From: Blautia sp.
Lineage (GTDB): Bacteria > Bacillota > Clostridia > Lachnospirales > Lachnospiraceae
NCBI GenBank assembly: GCA_017463155.1
Contig: JAFTPT010000020.1
Coordinates: forward strand, 1-64,000
Length of the DNA: 64,000 bases
Direction of reading: 5' to 3'
The position numbers were made by a program, and so were the translations under genes. Shown piece by piece: positions 43,696-53,384 of the stretch (its first letter is position 1; every line of letters begins with the position of its first letter). The notes under the pieces were generated by a model that searched no databases, was not told the origin of the DNA, and saw nothing but the letters and a program-made list of their open reading frames with translations.

Positions 43696-44793
43696 ATGGC
43701 TGAGAATTATATGAAAACAGAAAGCCTTTCCGTCGGTTACAACGGCAAGGCCCTGATCCATGACATCTGTCTGGACATCCGGAGCGGTGAGATCGTGACG
43801 CTGATCGGCCCCAACGGGGCAGGCAAATCCACGATCCTTAAAAGTATTACGCGCCAGCTGCAGATCATCGGGGGAAACGTGACCATCGCGGGCAAAAACC
43901 TGCATTCCCTGTCCTACAAGGAGCTTTCGACAAAGATGTCCGTCGTGCTGACCGAGCGGATGAAGCCCGAGCTCATGACCTGCCACGACATCGTGGCGAC
44001 CGGGCGGTATCCCTACACTGGACGGCTGGGTTTTCTGACGCCTGAGGATGAGGAAAAAGTGGATGCCGCCATGGCGGCCGTCCATGCGGAGGATCTCGGG
44101 AACCGGGATTTCAACGCCATCAGTGACGGCCAGAGGCAGCGTGTCCTTTTGGCCCGGGCGATCTGCCAGGAGCCGGAGATCATCATTCTCGATGAGCCGA
44201 CCTCATTCCTGGATATCCGGCACAAGCTTGAACTTCTGTCGATCCTTCGCTCCATGGCCAAGGAAAACGGCATCACCGTCATCATGTCCCTGCATGAGAT
44301 CGACCTCGCGCAGAAGATCTCCGACAAGATCATCTGTGTCAAAGGAGACCATATCGCGCACTACGGCGAACCGGAGAGCATTTTCGAGGAGAATACCATA
44401 CGGGATCTTTACAGCATCGACAATGGTTATTTTGATCCGGTGTTCGGGAGCCTGGAGCTTCCGAAGCCCGAGGGCGAGCCGAAGGTGTTTGTGCTTTCCG
44501 GCTGCGGGAGCGGAATCCCCGTCTTCCGAAGGCTCCAGAAGAAGAACATTCCCTTCGCCGCGGGTATTCTGTATACGAATGACGTGGACTATCAGCTGGC
44601 CCGGCTTCTCGCCGCAGAGGTGGTCACCGAAAAACCCTTCATGCCGATCTCGGAAGAGGCCTTTACAAGGGCTGCCGGATTGATCAGAAAGTGTGAGCGC
44701 GTCATCAACGCAGGCTTTCCGGAAGGGGAGGGCAATTGCCGCATGAAGGAGCTGATCGCCATGGCCGGTGACAAGATCGATCAAAATTCATGA
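43696..44793 (+). CDS. btuD: BtuD-like ABC ATPase with C-terminal extension
   Basis: 365 residues. The nucleotide-binding domain (1 to about 250) has Walker A GPNGAGKST, a variant signature ISDGQRQR in place of LSGGQ, Walker B IIILDEPTSFLD and the switch His in MSLHEIDLA. After it comes an extension of about 110 residues (GEPKVFVLSGCGSGIPVFRR onward, ending NCRMKELIAMAGD) not needed for a basic BtuD. It is found with the importer under the cobalamin riboswitch. The extension has a Rossmann-like alternating pattern; its role is unknown. Confidence 0.9.
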   Translation: MAENYMKTESLSVGYNGKALIHDICLDIRSGEIVTLIGPNGAGKSTILKSITRQLQIIGGNVTIAGKNLHSLSYKELSTKMSVVLTERMKPELMTCHDIVATGRYPYTGRLGFLTPEDEEKVDAAMAAVHAEDLGNRDFNAISDGQRQRVLLARAICQEPEIIILDEPTSFLDIRHKLELLSILRSMAKENGITVIMSLHEIDLAQKISDKIICVKGDHIAHYGEPESIFEENTIRDLYSIDNGYFDPVFGSLELPKPEGEPKVFVLSGCGSGIPVFRRLQKKNIPFAAGILYTNDVDYQLARLLAAEVVTEKPFMPISEEAFTRAAGLIRKCERVINAGFPEGEGNCRMKELIAMAGDKIDQNS

Positions 44794-44811
44794 AGTATTC
44801 ACAAATTCTCT

Positions 44812-44839
44812 TTGCTATTTTGTAGCATTGTGCTATTAT
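44812..44839 (+). promoter_or_regulatory. Predicted promoter of nfnAB
   Basis: TTGCTA, 16 bp, TATTAT, about 95 bp before nfnA. GCTATT/GCTATTAT-type partial repeats surround it. No convincing Rex operator is seen. Confidence 0.45.
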
Positions 44840-44932
44840 TATTTCGATGACTACTGTGCCGGACGGCGTCAGAAGCCCTGTTGAGGCTGCCAGTATACTG
44901 CACCGGAAGGCAGAAAAAAGCAGGAGGTTACT

Positions 44933-45820
44933 ATGTACAAGATTTTACGAGCAGAAGAATTGGCTTCCAATATCTATCTCATGGATGTGGAAGCGCCCCG
45001 CGTAGCCAGCCGCTGTCTGCCGGGACAGTTTGTGATCGTCAAGCTTGACGAGGTCAGCGAGAGGATCCCCCTTACCATTTGTGATTACGATCCGGAAAAA
45101 GGAACCGTCACCATCGTGTTCCAGCCGATCGGCGTCTCCACACGTAAATACGTATCCCTGAAGGCAGGCGACTGCTTTGAGGATTTTGTCGGACCTCTGG
45201 GACAGCCTTCCGAGCTGACGCATCTTTCTCCGGAAGAACTGAAGCAGAAAAAGATCGTATTCGTGGGCGGCGGTGTCGGCACGGCTCCGGTGTATCCGCA
45301 GCTGAAATGGCTTCATGCCCACGGCGTGACGCCGGACTGCATCATCGGTGCCAGGACCAAGGATCTGATCATCCTCGAGGAGGAGATGAAGGCGGTCAGC
45401 AATCTGTATCTTACAACGGATGATGGTTCCTACGTACGCAAGGGCATGGGCACGGATGTGCTCCGCGATCTTGTACAGAACCAGGGTAAGAAATACGATC
45501 TCTGCGTTGCGATCGGTCCGATGATCATGATGAAATTTGTCTGTCTTCTCACCAAGGAGCTCGGCATCCCGACGATCGTCAGCATGAACCCGATCATGGT
45601 CGACGGTACCGGCATGTGCGGGGCCTGTCGTCTGATGGTCGGCGACGAGGTGAAATTCGCCTGTGTCGACGGTCCAGAGTTTGACGGCCACAAGGTCGAT
45701 TTTGACCTGGCCATGAAGAGACAGCAGATGTATAAGACAGAAGAAGGGCGTGCCCTGCTGCGTGCACAGGAGGGCGAGACCCATCACGGCGGATGCGGAA
45801 ACTGCGGAGGTGACAAGTAA
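44933..45820 (+). CDS. nfnA: NADH-dependent ferredoxin:NADP+ oxidoreductase subunit A
   Basis: Small subunit of the electron-bifurcating NfnAB complex: FAD- and NAD(H)-binding ferredoxin-reductase fold with a C-terminal [2Fe-2S] site. The 295 residues show PGQFVIVKLDEVSERIPLTI (FAD), FVGGGVGTAPVYPQLKWL (nucleotide) and GTGMCGACRLMVG with a later FACVDGPEFDG cysteine. The extra C-terminal HHGGCGNCGG is Cys/His-rich. AGGAGGT supports the start. It overlaps nfnB by one base. The older name is sulfide dehydrogenase subunit SudB. Confidence 0.93.
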   Translation: MYKILRAEELASNIYLMDVEAPRVASRCLPGQFVIVKLDEVSERIPLTICDYDPEKGTVTIVFQPIGVSTRKYVSLKAGDCFEDFVGPLGQPSELTHLSPEELKQKKIVFVGGGVGTAPVYPQLKWLHAHGVTPDCIIGARTKDLIILEEEMKAVSNLYLTTDDGSYVRKGMGTDVLRDLVQNQGKKYDLCVAIGPMIMMKFVCLLTKELGIPTIVSMNPIMVDGTGMCGACRLMVGDEVKFACVDGPEFDGHKVDFDLAMKRQQMYKTEEGRALLRAQEGETHHGGCGNCGGDK

Positions 45821-47214
45821 TGGGAGACGTTTTAAAGAAAGTACCGGTAAGAGAGCAGGATCCCAAGGTCCGTGCCACGAATTTTGACGAAGTATGTCTT
45901 GGCTACAACCAGGAAGAGGCCCAGGAAGAGGCCGTCAGATGCCTCAACTGCAAAAAGGCCCAGTGCGTGATCGGATGCCCGGTCTCCATCGATATCCCGG
46001 CGTTCATCCACGAAGTAAAAGAAGGCAATTTTGCCGAAGCCTACCGCGTGATCAGCGAATCAAGCGCGCTTCCGGCCGTCTGCGGCCGCGTATGCCCGCA
46101 GGAGACGCAGTGCGAGGGTAAATGCATCCGCGGCAAAAAAGGAGAACCGGTCTCCATCGGCAAGCTGGAGCGCTTTGTCGCCGACTGGGCCAAGGAGAAC
46201 GGGATCAAACCCACCCCGGCCGCACAGAAGAACGGCCACAAGGTGGCAGTCATCGGTTCCGGACCCGCAGGTCTTACCTGCGCAGGCGACCTGGCCCGTA
46301 TGGGATATGACGTCACGATCTTCGAAGCACTTCACAAGGCCGGCGGCGTCCTGGTGTACGGAATTCCCGAATTCCGTCTTCCCAAGGAAAAAGTCGTGGC
46401 GGCAGAGGTCGAGAATGTCAAGTCTCTCGGCGTCAAGATCGAGACCAACGTCATCATCGGCAAATCCGTGACCATCGATGAGCTTCTGAAGGACGAAGGC
46501 TTTGAGGCGGTCTTCATCGGCTCCGGTGCCGGACTTCCCATGTTCATGGGCATCCCCGGCGAGCAGGCCAACGGCGTATTCTCCGCGAACGAGTACCTCA
46601 CCCGGAACAACCTGATGAAGGCTTTCCGCGATGATTATGATACCCCCATCGTCCACGGCAAAAAGGTCGTGGTCGTCGGCGGCGGAAACGTGGCTATGGA
46701 CGCGGCCAGGACGGCTCTTCGTCTTGGCGCCGAAACGCATATCGTCTACCGTCGTTCCGAGGCGGAGCTTCCCGCGAGAGCGGAGGAAGTCCACCATGCA
46801 AAGGAAGAGGGCGTCATCTTTGACCTGCTGTGCAATCCGGTCGAGATCCTGGCGGATGAGAATTCCTGGGTGACCGGAGTCCGCTGCATCCGTATGGAGC
46901 TTGGCGAGCCCGATGCTTCCGGACGCAGACGTCCTGTCGAGATTCCGGGATCGGAGTTCGAGATCGAGGCGGACACGGTGATCATGTCCCTCGGCACCTC
47001 CCCGAACCCGCTGATCTCCTCCACGACCTACGGGCTGGATGTCAACAAGCGTAAATGCATCGTGGCCGACGAAGAGTTCGGCCGTACCTCCAAGGAAGGC
47101 GTCTACGCGGGCGGCGATGCCGTCACGGGCGCGGCGACCGTCATCCTGGCCATGGGTGCCGGCAAGGCCGGTGCGAGAGGCATCGACGAGTATATCAAGA
47201 GCAAAAACGCGTAA
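45820..47214 (+). CDS. nfnB: NADH-dependent ferredoxin:NADP+ oxidoreductase subunit B (glutamate-synthase-small-subunit-like)
   Basis: 464 residues. The N-terminal part has two [4Fe-4S] cysteine sets (CLNCKKAQCVIGCPV; CGRVCPQETQCEGKC). A FAD domain (VIGSGPAGLTCAGDLARMGYD) and an NADPH domain (VVVGGGNVAMDAARTALRLG) follow. With NfnA it couples NADPH, NADH and ferredoxin pools in fermenting anaerobes. It is often annotated gltA; no large glutamate synthase subunit is nearby, and the NfnA neighbour decides the call. A strong terminator follows. Confidence 0.92.
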   Translation: MGDVLKKVPVREQDPKVRATNFDEVCLGYNQEEAQEEAVRCLNCKKAQCVIGCPVSIDIPAFIHEVKEGNFAEAYRVISESSALPAVCGRVCPQETQCEGKCIRGKKGEPVSIGKLERFVADWAKENGIKPTPAAQKNGHKVAVIGSGPAGLTCAGDLARMGYDVTIFEALHKAGGVLVYGIPEFRLPKEKVVAAEVENVKSLGVKIETNVIIGKSVTIDELLKDEGFEAVFIGSGAGLPMFMGIPGEQANGVFSANEYLTRNNLMKAFRDDYDTPIVHGKKVVVVGGGNVAMDAARTALRLGAETHIVYRRSEAELPARAEEVHHAKEEGVIFDLLCNPVEILADENSWVTGVRCIRMELGEPDASGRRRPVEIPGSEFEIEADTVIMSLGTSPNPLISSTTYGLDVNKRKCIVADEEFGRTSKEGVYAGGDAVTGAATVILAMGAGKAGARGIDEYIKSKNA

Positions 47215-47268
47215 AAACGTGTAAAAAAGCCTGATCTGCCCATGTCCGGGCACAGAAAACAGGATCAT

Positions 47269-47311
47269 AAAACGGGATTTCCTAAAAAAAACGGAAATCC
47301 CGTTTTCTCTT
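47269..47311 (+). terminator. Intrinsic terminator after nfnB
   Basis: A perfect 14-bp stem (AAAACGGGATTTCC with GGAAATCCCGTTTT), 10-nt A-rich loop, then CTCTT. It could act in both directions. Confidence 0.88.
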
Positions 47312-47381
47312 GCATAAAAATATGATATAATACTATTTGTGTCTTTATGCGCATTATTATTGGGAAAAGGAACGAGTGATC

Positions 47382-48254
47382 ATGACCGTTATCTATGTTA
47401 TTCTGCTGGGGATCCTCCAGGGGATCCTGGAATTTCTACCGGTCAGCAGCTTTGGACATGTGCATATGCTCGAGAGAGTCTTCGGCATTCACATGTCTGC
47501 AGATATATTGTTTGAGACCATGCTTCATGTGGGGACGCTCGCCGCGATCCTTTACAGCTTCCAGAAGGACGTCCGCCGCATTGCCGCGGAGACGGTCGGT
47601 ATGGCCGGCGATGTGCTTCACAACGTACGGATCTATATGAACCGGCGTAAGCAGAAGGAAGTCGTCTATGTCCGGGTGGTCAACAGCGTCTACCGTCGTT
47701 TTACATTCATGCTGATCCTGACATCGATCCCGACAGCATTGCTCGGCTTTACGGCCAGAAGACTGGTACGGCTCAGTGCGGGAGCGCGGTTCGTTCCCGG
47801 AATCTGTATGCTTCTGACGGGCGTATTCCTGATCGTGATCGATTTCAGCGGTATTTCCGGCAAGAGAACGCCGCGGGACGCAGGGTACCATACGGCGCTC
47901 TGGATCGGCATTTTTCAGGGTTTATCGGTCTTTCCCGGACTTTCAAGGATGGGGCTGACCGTCGGAACCGGTATTCTTTGCGGGCTGTCCCGCAGAACAG
48001 CCGTCCGCTATTCGATCCTGGCAAGCCTTCCGGCGGTCATCGGCGCCATGCTCGTCGAGGCTCCGTCGTTTGCCGCTCAGTCCGTAAGTCTGCAGGAGGG
48101 GGCATACTGCGTACTGGGAATGATCGCGGCCGGTGTGACCGGCGTTCTCGCGATCCAGGCTGTCACAAAGCTGATGAACAGCCTTCGTTTCCGCTATTTC
48201 GCGGTTTATTGTTTTATAGCCGGGGCTGCTTTTCTGGCCATCGGCCTGGGGTAA
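47382..48254 (+). CDS. uppP: Undecaprenyl-diphosphatase UppP/BacA
   Basis: Polytopic membrane phosphatase that regenerates undecaprenyl phosphate for wall synthesis; overproduction gives bacitracin resistance. The 290 residues have the two active-site segments: GILQGILEFLPVSSFGH near the N-terminus, and GIFQGLSVFPGLSRMGLTVG. AAAGG precedes ATG 47382, and a TATAAT at 47326-47331 may be its -10. The first motif reads LEFLPVSSFGH, a small variant of TEFLPVSSTGH. Confidence 0.93.
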   Translation: MTVIYVILLGILQGILEFLPVSSFGHVHMLERVFGIHMSADILFETMLHVGTLAAILYSFQKDVRRIAAETVGMAGDVLHNVRIYMNRRKQKEVVYVRVVNSVYRRFTFMLILTSIPTALLGFTARRLVRLSAGARFVPGICMLLTGVFLIVIDFSGISGKRTPRDAGYHTALWIGIFQGLSVFPGLSRMGLTVGTGILCGLSRRTAVRYSILASLPAVIGAMLVEAPSFAAQSVSLQEGAYCVLGMIAAGVTGVLAIQAVTKLMNSLRFRYFAVYCFIAGAAFLAIGLG

Positions 48255-48276
48255 AAGATAAGGGGGAGAGCCATTC

Positions 48277-51162
48277 ATGGCAGAAACAAAACGTACGCAG
48301 GGGAACACATCCGGAAACAGAAAAAAATCATCCGGATCTTCCAGAAACACATCTTCAACAAGAAACAGCCGGTCTTCACGTAGTCCGAAGGCATCCGGGA
48401 GCTCACAGCGCTTCCAGAATGACATCATCCTGCTTGTGATCCTGGCGGCATGCCTGATCCTTCTGGTCAGTGTGCTGGGCTTCGGCGGGATCGTCGGGAA
48501 TGTGATCGCCAACTGGATGTTCGGCGTGATGGGGCTTCTCGCCTATGCATTTCCGGTGCTTCTGTTTATTGGCCTTGCTTTTATCGTTTCGAACCATACC
48601 AGTTTTATCGCGTTTCGAAAGGTACTGGCGGGGATCATCCTGCTCTGTGCGGTGTGCGGGTTCCTGCAGCTGGTAACGGAAGGTTATAATGTCAGCAACA
48701 CGCTTATGGACTACTTTACGCTCAGTTCCGATTACCGCACCGGCGGCGGGCTGATCGGCGGCGCCGTCTGTTTCTCGACCGCGCAGGCCTTCGGGCGCAT
48801 CGGCGGGATGATCATCATTGTCCTGGTCATTCTTGTCTGCCTGATCATCATCACACAGCGTTCCTTCTTTGATTTCATTTTCCGGATCGTCGACCGGATC
48901 AGCGAAGGGATCGGAGGAGCCGTGGACAACTACCGCGAAGGTGCTCCGGAGCGGGAGCGGATCCGTGAGCTCCGGGCAGAACAGCAGGCCATCCGGCGGG
49001 AAGAAAGGCGTCAGGAGAGACTTCGCCGGGAGGAAGAGCGGCTGGCACTCCTTTCCGAGGAAGGGGATGACGATGAGTACGAGATCGAGCTCCCCGATGA
49101 GAACAGAAAAACCGGCAGAAAAACCTCTGCTACAGATAAAAAGCAAAAGAAGACCGGCGGCTTCCTGGATGGCTCCTCACTTCGGACGGAGACGGAGGAC
49201 AATAGAAGCACGACCGTGAAGTCTGCGAAAAAAGAAAAGGAACAGGACTATCGCCAGCGTTCACTTTTTGAAGATGATTTCCATATCGAGAACGGAAACT
49301 CCGCGGGAAATGACCTGTTCCATGACCTTGAAGACGATGACCTGTTCGGGGAAGAAGCCAAGGCCTCAACTGTACGTACCGTTCGAAGCGCATCGGGACG
49401 GACGGAAGCGAAGCGGCAGGAGACAAGGCCGCAGGCCGATGTCTCCAATGATTACAACGATGATGATGCCGGGTTCCCGCCCATCGAAGCCGGTAGCTTT
49501 CCGGAGGGACTCGATGCGTCCGGACCTGTAAAGAATGCACAGAATACGGGAAGCACCGCAAAGACAACAGATGTTCCCGCAGAAGAATCTCCCAGGCAGC
49601 GCCAGAGCGTAAAGAATCCGAAATCCTCCCAGGCGGAGATCGAGAACGGGATCGACAGTGTACAGAAGCAGATCTCCAAAGAGCAGGCAGTGCCAAAGCG
49701 CGTCTATCATTTTCCGCCGCTCAGGCTCCTGGAAAAAGGAGAGGGCGGAAAACACGGAGATTCCGAGGCGGAGATCCGGGCGACGGCCCACAAGCTGCAG
49801 GAGACCCTGTACAATTTCGGCGTCAACGCCAAGGTGACCAATGTGAGCTGCGGACCTACCGTCACGCGGTTTGAACTGCAGCCGGAGATGGGCGTCAAGG
49901 TGAGCAAGATCGTATCCCTCGCGGATGACATCAAGCTGAATCTGGCGACGGCCGATATAAGGATCGAGGCACCGATCCCCGGCAAGGCGGCCGTAGGCAT
50001 CGAGGTGCCCAACAAGGAGAACACGACGGTCAAGCTCCGGGAGTTGATCGAGAGCAAGGAATTCAAGGAATCCAAGTCCAGGCTTTCCTTCGCGGTCGGC
50101 AAGGATATCGGCGGCAAGCCTGTGGTGACGAACATCGCCAAGATGCCGCATCTTCTGATCGCGGGAGCAACCGGCTCCGGTAAATCCGTCTGCATCAATA
50201 CACTGATCATCAGCCTTCTGTACAAGGCTTCCCCGGATGAGGTGAAGCTGATCATGATCGACCCGAAGGTGGTGGAGCTGAGCGTCTATAACGGCATTCC
50301 GCATCTGCTGATCCCTGTGGTGACCGATCCCAAGAAGGCCGCCGGTGCCCTCAATTGGGCCGTGGCGGAGATGACCAAGCGTTATAATACGTTTGCCGAA
50401 TACAATGTACGGAATCTGGGGGAATACACCCGTAAGATCGAAAGCCTGGAAACACCGGAGGGTGAAAATCCGCATGAAAAGATGCCGCAGATCGTCATCA
50501 TCGTGGATGAGCTGGCGGATCTGATGATGGTGGCGCCCGGCGAGGTGGAGGATGCGATCTGCCGTCTGGCGCAGCTTGCGAGAGCCGCGGGCATCCACCT
50601 GGTGATCGCCACCCAGCGTCCCTCCGTCAACGTCATCACCGGCCTGATCAAGGCAAATATGCCTTCCAGGATCGCGTTCGCGGTCTCGTCGGGCGTAGAT
50701 TCCCGTACGATCCTCGACATGAACGGGGCTGAAAAGCTTCTGGGCAAGGGCGATATGCTGTTTTATCCCCAGGGCTATCCGAAACCGGCCAGGCTTCAGG
50801 GCGCTTTTGTATCCGACGAAGAGGTCAGCGCGATCGTGGATTATCTGACCGACAAGAACCCGAAAGCGGAATATGACAGCGGTATCGAGCAGCAGCTGAA
50901 TTCGGCCGGCGCCCCCGGCGCGTTCGGCGGCGGTGAGGACCGTGACGTCTATTTTGAAGAGGCCGGTAAGTTTATCATCGAAAAAGACAAGGCCTCCATC
51001 GGCATGCTGCAGCGTATGTTCAAGATCGGCTTCAACCGGGCCGCCAGGATCATGGACCAGCTCAGCGACGCCGGTGTCGTGGGACCGGAGGAGGGCACAA
51101 AGCCCCGTAAGATCCTGATGACGATGGAACAGTTTGAAAACTATCTGGAAGAGAACGGCTGA
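48277..51162 (+). CDS. ftsK: DNA translocase FtsK/SpoIIIE
   Basis: 961 residues. Four N-terminal transmembrane helices (about 48-195) are followed by a charged low-complexity linker (about 210-480), then alpha/beta motor domains with Walker [11 protein letters not shown] (about residue 628) and Walker [14 protein letters not shown] (about 738). The gamma winged helix that reads KOPS/SRS-type DNA signals is at the C-terminus (from [20 protein letters not shown]). It moves chromosomal DNA through the septum in division or sporulation. AGGGGGA precedes the ATG. The long antisense frame over it is a shadow. Confidence 0.95.
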   Translation: MAETKRTQGNTSGNRKKSSGSSRNTSSTRNSRSSRSPKASGSSQRFQNDIILLVILAACLILLVSVLGFGGIVGNVIANWMFGVMGLLAYAFPVLLFIGLAFIVSNHTSFIAFRKVLAGIILLCAVCGFLQLVTEGYNVSNTLMDYFTLSSDYRTGGGLIGGAVCFSTAQAFGRIGGMIIIVLVILVCLIIITQRSFFDFIFRIVDRISEGIGGAVDNYREGAPERERIRELRAEQQAIRREERRQERLRREEERLALLSEEGDDDEYEIELPDENRKTGRKTSATDKKQKKTGGFLDGSSLRTETEDNRSTTVKSAKKEKEQDYRQRSLFEDDFHIENGNSAGNDLFHDLEDDDLFGEEAKASTVRTVRSASGRTEAKRQETRPQADVSNDYNDDDAGFPPIEAGSFPEGLDASGPVKNAQNTGSTAKTTDVPAEESPRQRQSVKNPKSSQAEIENGIDSVQKQISKEQAVPKRVYHFPPLRLLEKGEGGKHGDSEAEIRATAHKLQETLYNFGVNAKVTNVSCGPTVTRFELQPEMGVKVSKIVSLADDIKLNLATADIRIEAPIPGKAAVGIEVPNKENTTVKLRELIESKEFKESKSRLSFAVGKDIGGKPVVTNIAKMPHLLIAGATGSGKSVCINTLIISLLYKASPDEVKLIMIDPKVVELSVYNGIPHLLIPVVTDPKKAAGALNWAVAEMTKRYNTFAEYNVRNLGEYTRKIESLETPEGENPHEKMPQIVIIVDELADLMMVAPGEVEDAICRLAQLARAAGIHLVIATQRPSVNVITGLIKANMPSRIAFAVSSGVDSRTILDMNGAEKLLGKGDMLFYPQGYPKPARLQGAFVSDEEVSAIVDYLTDKNPKAEYDSGIEQQLNSAGAPGAFGGGEDRDVYFEEAGKFIIEKDKASIGMLQRMFKIGFNRAARIMDQLSDAGVVGPEEGTKPRKILMTMEQFENYLEENG

Positions 51163-51192
51163 ACATAGTGGGAGTCTAAGTGGAGCGACAAG

Positions 51193-52314
51193 ATGAAATG
51201 TCCGAATTGTGATCATGAGGTGCCGAAGGGCTCGCTTTTCTGCCCGAACTGCCTCACGGAAGTCCCCTGGGTCAAGGAATTTGACACAGTGGAAACACAA
51301 ATGAACAAGAAGAATCTGGAAGAAGCCCGCCAGAACGGATCGGATCAGGAGGATCCCGAAACGGAAGAGCTCTATCGTCTCGACCAGATCAGTATCCGGA
51401 CCAGGCTGACCACCATGCAGAAGGTGGCCAGGATCCTTCCGGTCGTGCTGATCGTCGTGGCTCTAGCGGTCATGGTCCTGGTGTATCAGCACACCCATAC
51501 CTTTACGGCCATTTTCCTCAAAGCGGAACGCGCCTATCAGGAAGGGGATCTGGATAGAGCGCTTAGTACCGTGCAGGACGCTCTCCAGCAGAAGCCGGAA
51601 AGCCTGAAGGCAAATCTTCTGATGGCAGAGACACTCGATGCCATGGGAGACCAGGACAGTGCGATCATGGTCCTTCAGCCCCTTGTGGAGGCTCATCCGG
51701 ACAGCACGGGACTGTATCTCCAGCTTTGCGATCTGTATCTGACGACCGGGCGGCAGAAGGAACTCAGGGCGCTGCTTCGCGATGTGACCAGTGAGAAGGT
51801 CCTTTCCGCCTGTGGCGTATATATGTGTGATCCGCCGGTCAGTTCGCCGGATCCGGGTACATACTACAGTGCCGGAAACGTCGAGCTTTCGGCAGGCGGC
51901 AACCGCATCTATTACACGATCAACGGTGACAAACCGACCGAATCGAGCTACATGTACGCGGACCCGGTCCCGCGTTCCGAGGGAACGATGGAGATCAGGA
52001 CCTTCGCGGTGAACGAGCTGGGGGTCCATTCCGACACGGTTTCCTATACATACGTGACAGTGCTCGACACACCGGATCCGCCGGTGATCACGCCGGAATC
52101 CGGCAGCTACTCCGAGGACATCCGGATCGAGATCCAGGTTCCGGACGGCTGCAAGGCCTACTATGCGTTCGATGAGGTGCCGACGACGGGCAGTACGGAA
52201 TACAAAAGCCCCATCACCATGCCTCAGGGCGAGCATACGCTGTATGCGATCCTGGTGGCCGGAAACGGCCGGCAGAGCGAGACGGCCCAGGCGGTCTATC
52301 AGCTGGAATATTGA
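51193..52314 (+). CDS. Zinc-ribbon membrane protein with TPR and chitobiase-like beta-sandwich domains
   Basis: 373 residues. An N-terminal zinc ribbon (CPNCDHEVPKGSLFCPNC, residues 3-20) is cytoplasmic by topology. One transmembrane helix follows (about 80-102), then TPR-like repeats (AERAYQEGDLDRALSTVQDA onward). Two CHB_HEX_C-type beta-sandwich repeats are at about 215-290 and 298-373 (YYTINGDKPTESSYMY; AYYAFDEVPTTGSTEY). Context is cell-wall and division genes (uppP, ftsK). No defined function. GGAG at 51182-51185 supports the start. Confidence 0.83.
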   Translation: MKCPNCDHEVPKGSLFCPNCLTEVPWVKEFDTVETQMNKKNLEEARQNGSDQEDPETEELYRLDQISIRTRLTTMQKVARILPVVLIVVALAVMVLVYQHTHTFTAIFLKAERAYQEGDLDRALSTVQDALQQKPESLKANLLMAETLDAMGDQDSAIMVLQPLVEAHPDSTGLYLQLCDLYLTTGRQKELRALLRDVTSEKVLSACGVYMCDPPVSSPDPGTYYSAGNVELSAGGNRIYYTINGDKPTESSYMYADPVPRSEGTMEIRTFAVNELGVHSDTVSYTYVTVLDTPDPPVITPESGSYSEDIRIEIQVPDGCKAYYAFDEVPTTGSTEYKSPITMPQGEHTLYAILVAGNGRQSETAQAVYQLEY

Positions 52315-52342
52315 CGCAGGCGCCATTGGAGTGTGACAGAGA

Positions 52343-52822
52343 ATGGAAATACGGATCCTGTCAGTGGGCAAGATCAAAGAAAAATACCTGACAGATGCGA
52401 TCGCGGAATATCAGAAAAGACTCGGCCGCTATACGCGTCTTCAGTTCATACAGGTACAGGATGAAAAGACCCCGGACAACGCGTCCGCAAAAGAGAATGA
52501 ACGCATCCTGGAGATCGAGGGTGAACGACTCCTCCGGCACATCCGTGAGCAGGATTTCTGCATCATCCTCTCGATCGACGGAGAGATGCCGGATTCCCCC
52601 GGCCTTGCCGACATGCTCGGACGCCTGATGGTGGAAGGGAAGAGCAGCCTCACCTTTGTGATCGGAGGCTCGCTCGGGCTGTCCGAAGAGGTCCGCAGGC
52701 GCGCGGACAGGAGCATCAGCTTTTCAAGGCTGACCTTTCCGCATCAGCTGATGCAGGTGATCCTGCTTGAGCAGATCTACCGGGCTTTCCGCATCCTGAA
52801 CCATGAACCATATCACAAATAG
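52343..52822 (+). CDS. rlmH: 23S rRNA pseudouridine-1915 N3-methyltransferase
   Basis: SPOUT-fold methyltransferase acting on helix 69 of 23S rRNA in assembled ribosomes. The 159 residues show MEIRILSVGKIKEKYL, ILSIDGEMPDSP, FVIGGSLGLSEEV and the C-terminal knot region FPHQLMQVILLEQIYRAFRI, ending EPYHK. This matches family length and ending exactly. TGGAGTG lies before the ATG. Confidence 0.96.
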   Translation: MEIRILSVGKIKEKYLTDAIAEYQKRLGRYTRLQFIQVQDEKTPDNASAKENERILEIEGERLLRHIREQDFCIILSIDGEMPDSPGLADMLGRLMVEGKSSLTFVIGGSLGLSEEVRRRADRSISFSRLTFPHQLMQVILLEQIYRAFRILNHEPYHK

Positions 52823-52834
52823 GAGCATGATCAC

Positions 52835-53383
52835 ATGGATATTGCTGCATTTGAAGAGTTTATTTCCCAGTATCCCATATTTGAATACCGGATCCTTCCG
52901 ACGGACACGATCGCCGTGGAGGAGCGCGTGCGCATGATCTGCGAGGAATGTCCGCGCTACGGAAGCAGCTGGGCCTGCCCTCCCGGGGTGGGGCCTCTTT
53001 CCGTCTGCTATGAAAAGATCCACGCGTTTTTGCAGGGTATCTTTTTTTCCAGTGTGGCCGAGGTCTCCGATATCATGAATATGGAGGAGCTGCTTTCCAC
53101 CCGCCAGGCCCACGAGGAGCTGACGACCGAGGTCGGAAAGTACCTGACGTCGCTGGGATACGAGATCTATATACTTTCGACGGAGTCCTGCGACATCTGC
53201 GAGAACTGTACCTACAAGGAGGGGAAGCCCTGCCGTTTCCCGGACAGGATGCATCCATGCCTGGAAAGCCACGGGGTCGTCGTGCAGGAGATCGCCGAGA
53301 GAGAACAGATGGAATACAGTCTTGGGGGGAACACCATCCTCTGGTTCTCCCTTGTTTTATACCGTGAAAGGAAACAGTCATAG
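52835..53383 (+). CDS. DUF2284 predicted metal-binding protein
   Basis: 182 residues with a Cys pattern typical of this uncharacterised family: CEECPRYGSSWACPPGVG near residue 35, then CDICENCTYKEGKPCRFPDR and HPCLESHG near the C-terminus. The eight or so cysteines suggest an iron-sulfur or zinc site. It sits 12 bp after rlmH and 1 bp before phoH, so it is probably translated from the same message. Function is unknown. Confidence 0.85.
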   Translation: MDIAAFEEFISQYPIFEYRILPTDTIAVEERVRMICEECPRYGSSWACPPGVGPLSVCYEKIHAFLQGIFFSSVAEVSDIMNMEELLSTRQAHEELTTEVGKYLTSLGYEIYILSTESCDICENCTYKEGKPCRFPDRMHPCLESHGVVVQEIAEREQMEYSLGGNTILWFSLVLYRERKQS

Positions 53384-53384
53384 A

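Noticed and set aside
49366-51300. 644-codon antisense frame over ftsK
   Set aside because: FtsK motifs are on the plus strand; the antisense product is His/Asp/Arg-rich without any recognisable domain.
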